This document shows positions 24,703 to 33,237 of a stretch of 52,388 bases of DNA, piece by piece. The translations under genes were made by a program, and so were the position numbers. A model generated the notes under the pieces. That model made no database searches. It saw only the letters and a program-made list of their open reading frames with translations, and was not told the origin of the DNA. The number at the start of each line of letters is the position of its first letter. The stretch's first letter is position 1. Source of the stretch: Bordetella parapertussis (GTDB taxonomy: Bacteria; Pseudomonadota; Gammaproteobacteria; Burkholderiales; SG8-41); contig CAMCYP010000025.1 of the NCBI GenBank assembly GCA_945885345.1, forward strand, positions 1 to 52,388, in the 5' to 3' direction.

Positions 24703-25203
24703 ATGCAATTCAAAGGACGTGTCTGGATCGTCGGCGACAACATCAACACCGACCTGATCCTGCCCAACAAGGCGTTTTATCTGACGCATGAAGAGCAGGC
24801 GCTGTATGTATTCAGTGCCAACCGGCCGGGCTGGTCGCAACAGGTCCAGAAGGGCGACATCCTGATCGGCGGCCACAACTTCGGTATGGGTTCCAGCCGC
24901 GCCGCGGCGCGTTCGCTGAAAAACCTAGGCCTGGCCTGCCTGATTGCCGAATCGCTGAATGGCTTGTTCATGCGCAACTGCGTGAACTTCGCGTTCCCGG
25001 CGCTGGAATGCCCCGGTGTCCATGCGACGTTCACCGAGGGCGAGGAGGCGGAAGTCAAATTCGAGCAGGCGCAGGTGCGCAATGTCACGCGTGGCACCGT
25101 GCTGACCGGTAAACCGCTGCCGGCGCCGCTGATGGCGCTGGTGCAGGCGGGGGGCGTGTATCAGCTGCTGGAAAAAGAAGGGCTGATCGCGCCCAAGGCA
25201 TGA
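24703..25203 (+). CDS. Aconitase-family hydratase small subunit, LeuD-like
   Basis: A 166-residue small (swivelling) subunit that completes the dehydratase with the LeuC-like protein. Landmarks are VGDNINTDLILPNK near the N-terminus, the substrate loop GHNFGMGSSRAAA, and LIAESLNGLFMRNCVN. The 166-residue length marks the short class, which also includes dimethylmaleate hydratase and archaeal homologues. A long palindrome between the two subunit genes is unusual, because subunits are normally closely spaced; stoichiometry may be tuned by that structure. The start at 24703 has no strong ribosome binding site. Confidence 0.88.
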   Translation: MQFKGRVWIVGDNINTDLILPNKAFYLTHEEQALYVFSANRPGWSQQVQKGDILIGGHNFGMGSSRAAARSLKNLGLACLIAESLNGLFMRNCVNFAFPALECPGVHATFTEGEEAEVKFEQAQVRNVTRGTVLTGKPLPAPLMALVQAGGVYQLLEKEGLIAPKA

Positions 25204-25328
25204 TGCAGCGGCGGATTCGTTGACACCGAATCCGCCACCTTTGTATAGTCAGCCGTCTCATTCCACAGCGCAGTCAGCGCCCACGCAGTTCGCGTAAAAG
25301 TTTGCGTAAATTACCCACGGAGAACCAC

Positions 25329-25757
25329 ATGTCCAGGATCACGCTGCAGCAGGCAAATACCATCATTGAAAAAGCATTCGCCAAGGCGAAGGAAATGAAA
25401 GTGAATCCGCTGGCGGTGGTCGTGCTTGATGCCTCCGGCCACATCGTCGCGGTGCAGCGCCAGGATAATGCGTCGATGTTCCGTTTCGACGTCGCGCTGG
25501 GCAAGGCCTGGGGGGCGGTGGCGATGGGCGCATCCAGCCGCGCGCTGGCCGGGCGTGCCAAGGAAAACCCCAATTTCATGATCACGCTGGCAGCGACCGC
25601 GAACGGCAAATTCCTGCCGCAGCCGGGTGCCGTGCTGATCAAGGATGCCGCGGGCAATGTCGTCGGTTCGGCAGGCGCCAGCGGCGGCACCGGTGACGAG
25701 GACGAAGCCTGCTGCGCGTACGGCGCGGAACAGGCCGGCCTGAAGCCGATCATCTGA
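25329..25757 (+). CDS. GlcG/HbpS family protein (DUF336)
   Basis: A 142-residue soluble protein of the GlcG/HbpS family. Typical features are ITLQQANTIIEKAFAKAKE at the start, LAVVVLDASGHIVAVQRQDNA, and the glycine-rich end VGSAGASGGTGDEDEACC. Family members bind haem or cobalamin or accompany glycolate and diol metabolism; the true role is often unknown. CGGAG before ATG 25329 sets the start. There is no signal peptide. It may belong with the hydratase/lyase operon upstream or with the cupin gene downstream. Confidence 0.85.
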   Translation: MSRITLQQANTIIEKAFAKAKEMKVNPLAVVVLDASGHIVAVQRQDNASMFRFDVALGKAWGAVAMGASSRALAGRAKENPNFMITLAATANGKFLPQPGAVLIKDAAGNVVGSAGASGGTGDEDEACCAYGAEQAGLKPII

Positions 25758-25785
25758 GATTTTTATCATTGGTGAATAACCGATA

Positions 25786-25841
25786 CCGTTCGCCCTGAGC
25801 TTGTCGAAGGGCAGGGGCTTCGACGGGCTCAGCCCGAACGG
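25786..25841. repeat. Widespread CGTTCGCCCTGAGC inverted repeat
   Basis: The left arm CCGTTCGCCCTGAGCTTGTC and the right arm GACGGGCTCAGCCCGAACGG pair with few mismatches. This is one of the commonest dispersed palindromes in proteobacterial genomes. It sits between the GlcG-like and cupin genes. Confidence 0.85.
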
Positions 25842-25867
25842 GTTTGTAAAAAATTAGGAGCAGCATC

Positions 25868-26323
25868 GTGGCTGATACCGCAGAAACCAAGACCAAAGGC
25901 GCCGTCAAAGGCGGCAATGGCAAATTCATTTTCCCGCTGATGGAGATGGGCAAGATCGAGGCCGGCACCGGGTATTCGACGGCGATGGGGCCGGTGATCG
26001 AGGGCGAGCGCATGCAGTGTGCGCTGGTGACCAAGGAAAAAGGCACCGGTTCGCGTCCGCACCTGCATCCCAACGAGCAGTGGAACTACATCGTCAAGGG
26101 CATGATGCGGGTGAAGGTCGGTGACGGTCCCGAGCAGATCTGCGGCCCCGGCACGCTGCTGTATTTTCCGGCAAACATCGTGCATTACACGATTGCCATG
26201 CCCGAAGAGGATGCGATGTTTTTCGCGGTCAAGGATCTGTCGCACGGCATCATCGGCAAGGCCGCTGATGGCACCATGGCGGGCGGCCACTACGATCCGG
26301 GCCACGGCCCCAAGACGGCGTAA
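25868..26323 (+). CDS. Cupin domain protein
   Basis: A 151-residue single-domain cupin. The metal-binding motif 1 is seen as RPHLHPNEQWNYIVKG (His, His, Glu) and motif 2 as PANIVHYT. AGGAGCAGC precedes a GTG start at 25868. The stop overlaps the ATG of the next gene (TAATG), so translation is coupled to the DSD1-type enzyme. Cupins of this size may be isomerases, dioxygenases or simple ligand binders. The neighbours suggest a role in processing a hydroxy-amino or hydroxy acid. Confidence 0.87.
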   Translation: MADTAETKTKGAVKGGNGKFIFPLMEMGKIEAGTGYSTAMGPVIEGERMQCALVTKEKGTGSRPHLHPNEQWNYIVKGMMRVKVGDGPEQICGPGTLLYFPANIVHYTIAMPEEDAMFFAVKDLSHGIIGKAADGTMAGGHYDPGHGPKTA

Positions 26324-27441
26324 TGCCGCGCGTTCCTCCGGCACAGCCGGGCATGGCCCTGGCTGATGTCGATACGCCGGCACTGATCCTCGATCTTGAC
26401 GCCTTCGAGAACAATCTGAAACGACTTAATGAGTCCATCTCCGGCCGCAAGATCATGTTGCGGCCGCATGCCAAGAGCCACAAATGTCCGGAGGTCGCCT
26501 TGCGCCAGATTGCGCTGGGTGCTGTCGGCGTGTGCTGCCAGAAAGTCAGCGAAGCCGAGGCCATGGTCGAGGGTGGTGTGGCCGATGTGCTGATTGCGAA
26601 TGAAGTGGTCGGCATGACCAAGCTGAAACGGCTGGCCGCGCTGGCGAAGCAGGCGAAGATCACCGTCTGTGCCGATGACGCCGGCAATGTTGCGCAGATC
26701 GATATTGCGGCAAGGGTGGCCGGTGTCACCATCGACGTGCTGGTCGAAGTGAATGTCGGCGCCAACCGCTGCGGTGTGGCACCCGGCGAGCCGGCGCTGA
26801 AAATCGCGCAGGCCATCGCCGCCTGCAAAAACCTGCGTTATGCCGGGCTGCAGGCGTACCAGGGCGGTGCGCAGCATCTGCGCAAGGTTGAGGAACGCCG
26901 AGCGGCGATTGATGCTGCCGTCGACAGCGTGGAAAAAACGCTGGCGCTGATTGAAAAAGCCGGACTGCCGCGCGGCAAGGTCACCGGCGCCGGCACCGGT
27001 ACTTATTTGTTTGAAGCGGCGAGCCGGGTTTATGACGAGCTGCAGGTGGGCTCGTACATTTTCATGGATGCCGATTATGCGAAGAACGACTGGACCGAAA
27101 GCGGCATTCCGCGTTTCGAGCACAGTTTGTTCGTGTGGACCACAGTGATGAGCCGCACGCGCCCCGATATCGCCATTGTCGATGCCGGACTCAAGGCGTC
27201 CAGCGTCGATTCCGGCATGCCGCGCGTCGCCGATTTCCCGCAGGCCGAATTCCAGAAGGCCTCTGACGAACACGGTGTGATCAAGATGAACGGTACGCCG
27301 GGTTTTGCGCTGGGTGACAAGATCAGGTTGATTCCCGGGCATTGCGATCCGACGGTGAATCTTTATGACCACTATGTCTGCGTACGCGGCGGCAAGGTTG
27401 AAGCCTTGTGGCCGATCACGGCCAGAGGAGCGGTCTGGTAA
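26323..27441 (+). CDS. DSD1-type PLP enzyme (D-threonine aldolase-like)
   Basis: A 372-residue fold-type III PLP enzyme: an alanine racemase-like barrel (residues about 15-250) plus a C-terminal beta domain. The PLP lysine is Lys51 in RPHAKSHK. The metal site typical of D-serine dehydratase/D-threonine aldolase is seen as PGHCDPTVNLYD near the end. It may cleave or dehydrate a beta-hydroxy amino acid. Beta-hydroxyaspartate aldolase is also in this family and is a fair alternative, since glyoxylate-related enzymes lie in the window. It overlaps the cupin stop, and a dehydrogenase follows in the same operon. Confidence 0.87.
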   Translation: MPRVPPAQPGMALADVDTPALILDLDAFENNLKRLNESISGRKIMLRPHAKSHKCPEVALRQIALGAVGVCCQKVSEAEAMVEGGVADVLIANEVVGMTKLKRLAALAKQAKITVCADDAGNVAQIDIAARVAGVTIDVLVEVNVGANRCGVAPGEPALKIAQAIAACKNLRYAGLQAYQGGAQHLRKVEERRAAIDAAVDSVEKTLALIEKAGLPRGKVTGAGTGTYLFEAASRVYDELQVGSYIFMDADYAKNDWTESGIPRFEHSLFVWTTVMSRTRPDIAIVDAGLKASSVDSGMPRVADFPQAEFQKASDEHGVIKMNGTPGFALGDKIRLIPGHCDPTVNLYDHYVCVRGGKVEALWPITARGAVW

Positions 27442-27465
27442 TGGCGAGTGGTTGGAGGAGATTGC

Positions 27466-28365
27466 ATGGCAGCCATTAAAAAAATAGGTTTCATCGGTGT
27501 CGGCAATATGGGCAATCCGATGGCGGCGAATCTGCTGAAGGGCGGGTTCGACGTTACGGTGTTCGATGCGCGCGCCGAAACGGTAGCGGCCTTCGTTGCA
27601 CAGCATGGCGGCAAGGCTGCGGCATCGCTGGCGGATGTGACGCGCGGCGCGGATGCTGTCATCACCATGCTGCCCAATGACAAAATCGTGCGTGCCGTGA
27701 TGCTGGATGCCGGCGGGGCGGCGTTTTCGATGAACAAGGGCGCAGTGCTGATTGACATGGGTACCTGCGACCCGATCGGCACACAGCAGACTGCGGCGGC
27801 ACTGCAAAAACTCGGCCTCAACATGATCGACGCGCCGGTGATGGGCGGTGTGGTGTTTGCAAGGGATGCGACGCTGGACATCATGGCGGGAGGCAGCGCG
27901 GAACTGGTGGCACAGTGCACGCCGGTGCTGAAAGCCATGGGCCGTGCGGTGACGCATTGCGGCGCCACCGGCTCGGCGCATGCGATGAAAGCACTGGCCA
28001 ACTATGTGAATGCCTGCGCGCTGATCAATGCCATCGAAGCGCTGACCATCGGCAAAAAATTCGGCCTTGACGTGAAAATGATGGCCGACGGCCTGGCAAC
28101 CATGTGTTCCGGGCGCAATCATCCGATCGAGAAAAAGGTGATTCCGCAGGTACTGACGCGCAAATTCGCCACCGGCATGGCGCTGGGTTTCATCGCCAAG
28201 GACGTCAGGATCGCCGTCGATGTCGCGCATGCCATCGGCGCCGCAGTGCCGCTGGGTGAAACGGTATCGAAACTGTGGAACGATGCGGCCGCAAAGGTCG
28301 GTGCCGGCGTCGACCAGACTGAAATCGTGCGTTACTGGGAAGAAGCGACGGGCGTCAAACTCTGA
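27466..28365 (+). CDS. Beta-hydroxyacid dehydrogenase (HIBADH/GarR family)
   Basis: A 299-residue NAD(P)-dependent enzyme of the 3-hydroxyisobutyrate dehydrogenase/tartronate semialdehyde reductase family. The N-terminal motif GFIGVGNMGNPMA (8-20) binds the cofactor, and the catalytic lysine is Lys175 in HAMKALANY. GGAGGAG before ATG 27466 sets the start, 24 bases after the PLP enzyme. It would reduce a semialdehyde or oxidise a beta-hydroxyacid derived from the upstream reactions. The substrate is not resolved. Confidence 0.9.
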   Translation: MAAIKKIGFIGVGNMGNPMAANLLKGGFDVTVFDARAETVAAFVAQHGGKAAASLADVTRGADAVITMLPNDKIVRAVMLDAGGAAFSMNKGAVLIDMGTCDPIGTQQTAAALQKLGLNMIDAPVMGGVVFARDATLDIMAGGSAELVAQCTPVLKAMGRAVTHCGATGSAHAMKALANYVNACALINAIEALTIGKKFGLDVKMMADGLATMCSGRNHPIEKKVIPQVLTRKFATGMALGFIAKDVRIAVDVAHAIGAAVPLGETVSKLWNDAAAKVGAGVDQTEIVRYWEEATGVKL

Positions 28366-28416
28366 CGCCGGAAAATAATTAAAACGAAGTTAAATAAAAT
28401 CAAGGGAGGAGCAGCA

Positions 28417-29310
28417 ATGGCAGCAGAGAAAACAAAGGTGGTGCTCGGCACCGCAACCCCGGGCGGCGGTTTCCCGGCGTACGGCTGGCCCTATGCGGAA
28501 GCACTGAATGCCGCCGATGCCACGCTGGACATCGAACCGATCAATACCAAGGGCAGCGGTGAAAACGTCGGTCGCATTGACAACGGCGAACTCGACATCG
28601 CGCTGGCGACCGGTGAAGTCACTTATGAGGCGGTGAACGGCATCGGCCGCGCACCGTGCAAGAACATCCGTATCATCAACGCCACCTATTCGCAGGCGGG
28701 CATGTTCATGGTGCGCGCCGACAGTCCGTACAAAACCATCAGCGATCTCGTCGGCAAAACCGTGGTGTGGGGCGCGTCGAGCTCGGGTTTTGTGGTGCTG
28801 GCGCGTTATGTGATGGACGGCCTCGGCCTCGACATCAAGAAGGATTTCGACGCGCGGCTGCTGGAAAAGGCCGGTGATGGCCCGCCCTTGGTGAACAGCG
28901 GTGAGGCCGCGGCGATGTGGGGCGGCGGTGTGGGCTGGCCGCCGTTCATGAACATTGCGAAAAACCCCCAGGGCATGCGTTTCATCTCGCCGAGCGCGGA
29001 AGAGAACAAACGCATCCAGGCCAAGCATGTGTTCCTGAAACAGACCACGATGCCGGCAGGCAGTTATCCGGGGCAGCAGGGCGCGGTCAATTCGGTGGGA
29101 TCGTGGCCGTTTGTGCTGGCGCGCGCATCACTGCCGGATGATGTGGCTTACCGGCTGGCGAAAGCCCTGCACACAGGGCACACTGCCTTGGCCGCCAAGC
29201 TCGACCAGGCGCAGGAATCGACACTGGCCAACACGCTGGCCGCAGCGCCGACCCGGGACATGATTCATCCCGGGGTGCTGAAGTACATGAAAGAAATTAA
29301 ATTGATTTAA
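28417..29310 (+). CDS. TAXI/NMT1-type substrate-binding protein without signal peptide
   Basis: A 297-residue protein with the fold of TAXI-family TRAP receptors. Landmarks are TATPGGGFPAYGWPYAEALN, INTKGSGENVGRIDNGELDIALATGEV, and VGKTVVWGASSSGFVVLARYV. GGGAGGAG before ATG 28417 is an excellent ribosome binding site, and translation starts directly at the first strand (EKTKVVLGTA). No signal peptide is present and no upstream in-frame start would add one. No TRAP membrane gene is seen. It lies last in the cupin/PLP/dehydrogenase operon, so it may bind that pathway's ligand inside the cell. Confidence 0.83.
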   Translation: MAAEKTKVVLGTATPGGGFPAYGWPYAEALNAADATLDIEPINTKGSGENVGRIDNGELDIALATGEVTYEAVNGIGRAPCKNIRIINATYSQAGMFMVRADSPYKTISDLVGKTVVWGASSSGFVVLARYVMDGLGLDIKKDFDARLLEKAGDGPPLVNSGEAAAMWGGGVGWPPFMNIAKNPQGMRFISPSAEENKRIQAKHVFLKQTTMPAGSYPGQQGAVNSVGSWPFVLARASLPDDVAYRLAKALHTGHTALAAKLDQAQESTLANTLAAAPTRDMIHPGVLKYMKEIKLI

Positions 29311-29320
29311 ATGCGCTGAT

Positions 29321-30220
29321 CTAAAAACCGTAGAGCCGGGCGGGGTTGCTGACCAGCACCCGCTCGCGCTGCGCGGCATCCGGCACCCAGCCGAGCAGCA
29401 GGTCGGTCATGTCGGCATCATTGGGCATCGTGCCCTTGTGCATCACATGCGGCCAGTCGGTGCCCCAGAGTACGCGATCCATATTCGCTTTCAGCAGTGC
29501 ATGGGCAAACGGCACGGTGTCGGCATGCGGCATCGGCCCGCCGGATATGCGGTACGGTCCCGTCAGTTTCACCCAGGCCTTGCCCGCCTGCATCAGCCGC
29601 AGCAGCGCCTGAAATCCCGGGTTGTCCAAGCCCAGCGCAGTTTTCATGTAACCCAGATGTCCGAGCACGATGGGTACCGGGAAATCGGCGAACGTGCGGT
29701 CGAGATCCGGGAACTCGTCGGCGTGCATCAGGAATTCCATGTGCCAGTTGAGCGGCGCGATGCGCGTCGCCAGCGCACGCAGCATGTCCATCGGCAGTGA
29801 ACCGGCCTTGCGATCCTTGACGTCGACGATGTTGATGCGTACGCCGCGCACGCCGGCCGCGTGCATGGTTTTCAATGCTGCATCACTGATTGAAGGATCA
29901 ACCACCGCCACGCCGCGCAGCCGTTGCGGATCCGCTTTCATCGCATCGAGCATCGCCGTGTTGTCAGTGCCGTAGACGCTGGGCTGCACCAGCACTGCGC
30001 GGGTAATGCCCATGGTGTCGAGCATGTGCCGGTAATCTTTGGGCAGACAATCGGGCGGCGTGTAGACGCGTGCCGGCGAATAGTCGTACTGCGCCGCAGG
30101 CCCGAGTACATGGGCATGCGTATCGCAGGCCAGCGGCGGCATTTTGATTTGCGGTTTGCGCGGCTGGAAATCCGGCGGCGCGCACAATGGCGCACCGGCG
30201 GTGGGCGTGTTTACGGACAT
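29321..30220 (-). CDS. Amidohydrolase family lactonase-like protein
   Basis: A 299-residue metal-dependent hydrolase of the amidohydrolase-2 group related to 2-pyrone-4,6-dicarboxylate lactonase. The metal motif DTHAH (His35, His37) follows a 30-residue N-terminal arm. LGHLGYMK near 190 and LWGTDWPHV near 255 supply the other expected ligands. It probably opens a lactone or hydrolyses a cyclic acid. It lies downstream of a DapA-family gene on the same strand, separated by an AT-rich motif. It converges with the TAXI-type gene. Confidence 0.87.
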   Translation of the reverse strand: MSVNTPTAGAPLCAPPDFQPRKPQIKMPPLACDTHAHVLGPAAQYDYSPARVYTPPDCLPKDYRHMLDTMGITRAVLVQPSVYGTDNTAMLDAMKADPQRLRGVAVVDPSISDAALKTMHAAGVRGVRINIVDVKDRKAGSLPMDMLRALATRIAPLNWHMEFLMHADEFPDLDRTFADFPVPIVLGHLGYMKTALGLDNPGFQALLRLMQAGKAWVKLTGPYRISGGPMPHADTVPFAHALLKANMDRVLWGTDWPHVMHKGTMPNDADMTDLLLGWVPDAAQRERVLVSNPARLYGF

Positions 30221-30229
30221 GATTATCTA

Positions 30230-30256
30230 TAACACATTGTTTTTATTGATATTTTT
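30230..30256 (-). repeat. Copy of an AT-rich dispersed motif
   Basis: On the plus strand this reads TAACACATTGTTTTTATTG followed by ATATTTTT. It is nearly identical to the copy at 51749. It fills the gap between the DapA-family gene and the amidohydrolase, with the A-rich strand in the direction of transcription. Confidence 0.6.
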
Positions 30257-31187
30257 ATGCCGACTTTAATCCCGGCATGGTGAAGGCTATGGCCTTCAGT
30301 TCGGCGGCCAGCGAGGTGCGTTGTTCCTTGCTCAGTTCCACCAGCGGCGGGCGCACGGTGACCCACTGATCGTCACCGCTGTACTGCGCGACGCCGGCTT
30401 TCAGCGCGGCGATCATCAGGTACTTGCTGTTGCCGAAAGTGCCACGCACGACATCAAGCGCCTTTTGTTGTGCTTCGGCGTCGGCGTTTTTCCATTCGCG
30501 GTAGAGCTTGTCGATCGGACCCGGATTGACGTTGGCTGTGGCCGAGATGCAGCCAGCGCCGCCGTTCTGCATGTTGGCGAGCAGGAACGATTCGCTGCCG
30601 GCAAACACGTCAAAGCCCTGCTTGGCAAAATTGTCGAGGAAGGTCTTGGTATTTTTCCAGTCACCCGAGCTGTCTTTCATGCCGGCGATGGCGGTAGGGT
30701 ATTTTTTCAGCAGCCGCTCGACCAGCTTGGGCGTGATGCCGACCACGGCGACGGGCGGGATGTGGTACAGGTAAATGCGCAGCCGGTCGTCGCCGACGCG
30801 CTCGATGATTTCGGAATAGTTGCGATACAGGCCTTCATCGCTGACGCCCTTGTAATAAAAGGGCGGCAGCATCAGCACACCGGCACAGCCGGCTTTGACG
30901 GCATGTTCGGTGAGTTTGACCGAATCCGACAGCGCGCAGCAGCCGGTGCCCGGCATCATGCGCTGCGGATCAACGCCGGCCGCCAGCAATGCGTCAAGCA
31001 GCGCCAGGCGTTCGTTGACCGACAGTGAGTTGGCTTCGCTGTTGGTGCCGAAGGCCGCCAGTCCGGAGCCCTGCGAGATCAGCCATTTGCAATGCGCGAT
31101 GAAGCGCGCGGTGTCGGGGTTGAGGTCCTGGTCGAACGGCGTGACCACGGGGGCGAGCACGCCCTTGATGCGTTGCGTTTTGCTCAT
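30255..31187 (-). CDS. DapA family lyase/dehydratase
   Basis: A 310-residue barrel enzyme of the dihydrodipicolinate synthase family. The Schiff-base lysine is Lys171 in AGMKDSSGDW, with the partner Tyr141 in YLYHIPP. The usual GTTGE motif reads GTNSEA (48-53), a sign that it does not use aspartate semialdehyde. Catabolic relatives include 2-keto-3-deoxy sugar acid dehydratases and aldolases. With the lactonase-like gene downstream and a pentonate-type dehydratase elsewhere in the window, a sugar acid route is plausible. It diverges from a Bug receptor gene. Confidence 0.88.
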   Translation of the reverse strand: MSKTQRIKGVLAPVVTPFDQDLNPDTARFIAHCKWLISQGSGLAAFGTNSEANSLSVNERLALLDALLAAGVDPQRMMPGTGCCALSDSVKLTEHAVKAGCAGVLMLPPFYYKGVSDEGLYRNYSEIIERVGDDRLRIYLYHIPPVAVVGITPKLVERLLKKYPTAIAGMKDSSGDWKNTKTFLDNFAKQGFDVFAGSESFLLANMQNGGAGCISATANVNPGPIDKLYREWKNADAEAQQKALDVVRGTFGNSKYLMIAALKAGVAQYSGDDQWVTVRPPLVELSKEQRTSLAAELKAIAFTMPGLKSA

Positions 31188-31440
31188 GAATGACTACCTC
31201 GCGAAGGGGATGGTGAAAAATGCGTTGTTTATTGAGCTGCCAGCCTGATCAGTGATCCGGCGCGGCGTCTCAGCAGGCGGCATAGGATAGCATCGCCCCG
31301 GCAGTCTCCCAAGCCGGCTTCCCGCACTGTCCTGAATACGGCGTGATTACATTGTCAGCGCAGGGGGCTGTTGTTAAGCTTGCGGGCCCGTTGTACTGCG
31401 TCGCGTATCGCGTCGCGCTATCAAACAAAGGAGGGAATCC

Positions 31441-32421
31441 ATGAAATCCAGTTCAATCGTTGCTGCTGTCGCTGCGATCGCCACCGCTGCTGCGTTGACG
31501 GCCCCTGCGGTTCATGCCGCGGACTATCCGACCAAGGCTGTGCGCATGGTCATCGCGTTTTCACCCGGTGGCCCGAGCGACATCCTGTCGCGGCTGATCG
31601 GCGGCAAACTCGGTGAGCGCATGGGCCAGCCCTTCGTCTTCGACAACCGCCCCGGCGCGGGCGGTAACGTGGCGGGTGAAATCGTCGCCACCAGTCCGGC
31701 GGACGGTTACACGTTGATGATTGCCAACAACAGCGTACTGGCGGCCAATGCCTCGCTGTACAAAAAAATGACCTTTAATCCGTCGAAAGACCTGGTGCCG
31801 GTGGTGTGGGTCGCATCACAGCCGAACATTCTGGTGGTGCATCCGGATGTGCCGGCAAAATCGGTGAAGGAACTGATTGCTTACCTGAAATCGCAGCCCG
31901 GCAAACTGAATTACGCTTCCTCAGGCAGCGGCGCTGCGGCACATCTGGCGGGTGAGTTGTTCAAAAGCATGACCAAAACCGATATGGTGCATATTCCCTT
32001 CAAGGGCGCGGGGCCTGCGATCACCGATGTGCTGGCCGGTCGTTGCCAGCTGATTTTTGCAACCGCGTTGTCGGTCAAGCCTTATATCGATGCCCACCGC
32101 CTGCGGCCGCTGGGGGTTACCACACTCAAGCGCATGGATACACTGCCTAATCTGCCGACCATCGCCGAATCCGGTGTGCCGGGGTTCGAAGCATCGACCT
32201 GGCATGGCCTGGTCGCTGTAGCGGGCACGCCGCGACCGATACTGGCCAGACTCAACACCGAGGTCAACGCCGTGCTCAAGGAGCCGCAGGTCAGCAAATT
32301 CCTCGAAAGTCAGGGCGCGATCATCGAGGGCGGCACCCCGGAAAAATTCGCGGCTTACATCAAATCGGAAATCCCGAAGTGGGCGAAGGTCATCAAGGAT
32401 TCCGGCGCTCGGGCGGATTAA
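31441..32421 (+). CDS. Bug/TctC family periplasmic receptor
   Basis: A 326-residue tripartite tricarboxylate receptor with a clear signal peptide (residues 1-26, cleavage after VHA). Landmarks are YPTKAVRMVIAFSPGG, FDNRPGAGG, SPADGYTLMIANN, HLAGELFKSM and IPFKGAGPAITDVLAG. AAAGGAGGG precedes the ATG. It binds a small carboxylate in the periplasm. No TctAB genes are present. An octamer-repeat array follows, then two ModA-like genes on the same strand. Confidence 0.92.
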   Translation: MKSSSIVAAVAAIATAAALTAPAVHAADYPTKAVRMVIAFSPGGPSDILSRLIGGKLGERMGQPFVFDNRPGAGGNVAGEIVATSPADGYTLMIANNSVLAANASLYKKMTFNPSKDLVPVVWVASQPNILVVHPDVPAKSVKELIAYLKSQPGKLNYASSGSGAAAHLAGELFKSMTKTDMVHIPFKGAGPAITDVLAGRCQLIFATALSVKPYIDAHRLRPLGVTTLKRMDTLPNLPTIAESGVPGFEASTWHGLVAVAGTPRPILARLNTEVNAVLKEPQVSKFLESQGAIIEGGTPEKFAAYIKSEIPKWAKVIKDSGARAD

Positions 32422-32425
32422 GGGC

Positions 32426-32493
32426 GTGACTAAAAGTGATTAGGTGATGTGGGGGATGGTCTTTCACTTAATCACTTAGTTACCTAATCACCT
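32426..32493. repeat. Inverted array of GTGA octamers (copy C)
   Basis: Left arm: GTGACTAA, then GTGATTAG and GTGATG. Right arm: TTTCACTTAATCACTTAG, then TTACCTAATCACC. The arms pair around a short G-rich loop. The array occupies the gap between the Bug receptor and the first ModA-like gene, starting a few bases after the stop codon. Confidence 0.65.
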
Positions 32494-32526
32494 GATTTAA
32501 AAAAGTTTCAGGAAAACGGAATACTC

Positions 32527-33213
32527 ATGGCTTCACTGAAAGTGCTGGGCGCTGGACCGGTGAAACGCGGCATTACGCAGCTCGCCGCACAATTTGAAAA
32601 AAGCAGCGGTCATCAGATGACGGTGGAATTCATCGGCGCGCCCACGGTGCGCGACCGCGTGCTGGCCGGCGAGGCGGTGGATATCGCCGTCACACCGCAA
32701 TCGGCGATGGAAGAGTTTGTCGCGCAGGGCAAGGTCGCCGCTGAAACCCGCGTGACCCTGGGCCGTTCGCGCATGGGCCTGGCGATGCGCAAGGGTGCCG
32801 CTGCACCTGACCTGTCGACAGTGGAGTCTTTCAAGCGCGCCATTGCTGCAGCGGATGCGGTGGTGGTCAATGTGGCGTCCAGCGGAAACTACGTGGTGAA
32901 GCTGCTGGAAAAGCTCGGTTTCGCTGCCGACAAGGTGGTGAAGCAGCCGGATACCGTGAAGGTCATGGACCATGTCGCGGCATCTGCGCAGAACCTGCTC
33001 GGCGCCGGCCAGCTGCCGGAAATCCGCGAGCTGGTCGACAAGGGCGTGGCAATTTCGCTGGCCGGATCCTTGCCGGATGAACTGCAAAGCATCACCGCTT
33101 ATGACGCGGCAGTGACCAAGGCCAGTACGAATGCAGCGGCCGCCGCCGAATTTACAAAATTTCTGGCGACACCGGCGGCGCGCGCGGCAATGGCGACTAC
33201 CGGCATCGACTGA
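32527..33213 (+). CDS. ModA-like binding protein without signal peptide (1)
   Basis: A 228-residue protein with the fold of molybdate-type periplasmic binding proteins. It starts at the first strand, MASLKVLGAGPVKRG, with no signal peptide. Typical segments are LAAQFEKSSGHQMTVEF, DRVLAGEAVDIAVTPQSAMEEF and NVASSGNYVVKLLEKLGF. AGGAAAACGG precedes the ATG. It is paralogous to the next gene and to the exported version at 35037. No ABC permease or ATPase is nearby. It probably binds an anion or organic ligand in the cytoplasm, possibly as a sensor; this is inference. Confidence 0.82.
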   Translation: MASLKVLGAGPVKRGITQLAAQFEKSSGHQMTVEFIGAPTVRDRVLAGEAVDIAVTPQSAMEEFVAQGKVAAETRVTLGRSRMGLAMRKGAAAPDLSTVESFKRAIAAADAVVVNVASSGNYVVKLLEKLGFAADKVVKQPDTVKVMDHVAASAQNLLGAGQLPEIRELVDKGVAISLAGSLPDELQSITAYDAAVTKASTNAAAAAEFTKFLATPAARAAMATTGID

Positions 33214-33237
33214 AATAACAGTACAGAAGACCAATCC

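Noticed and set aside
26290..28230. A 646-codon open frame on the minus strand
   Set aside because: It covers the PLP enzyme and dehydrogenase genes, both well supported by motifs and ribosome binding sites.
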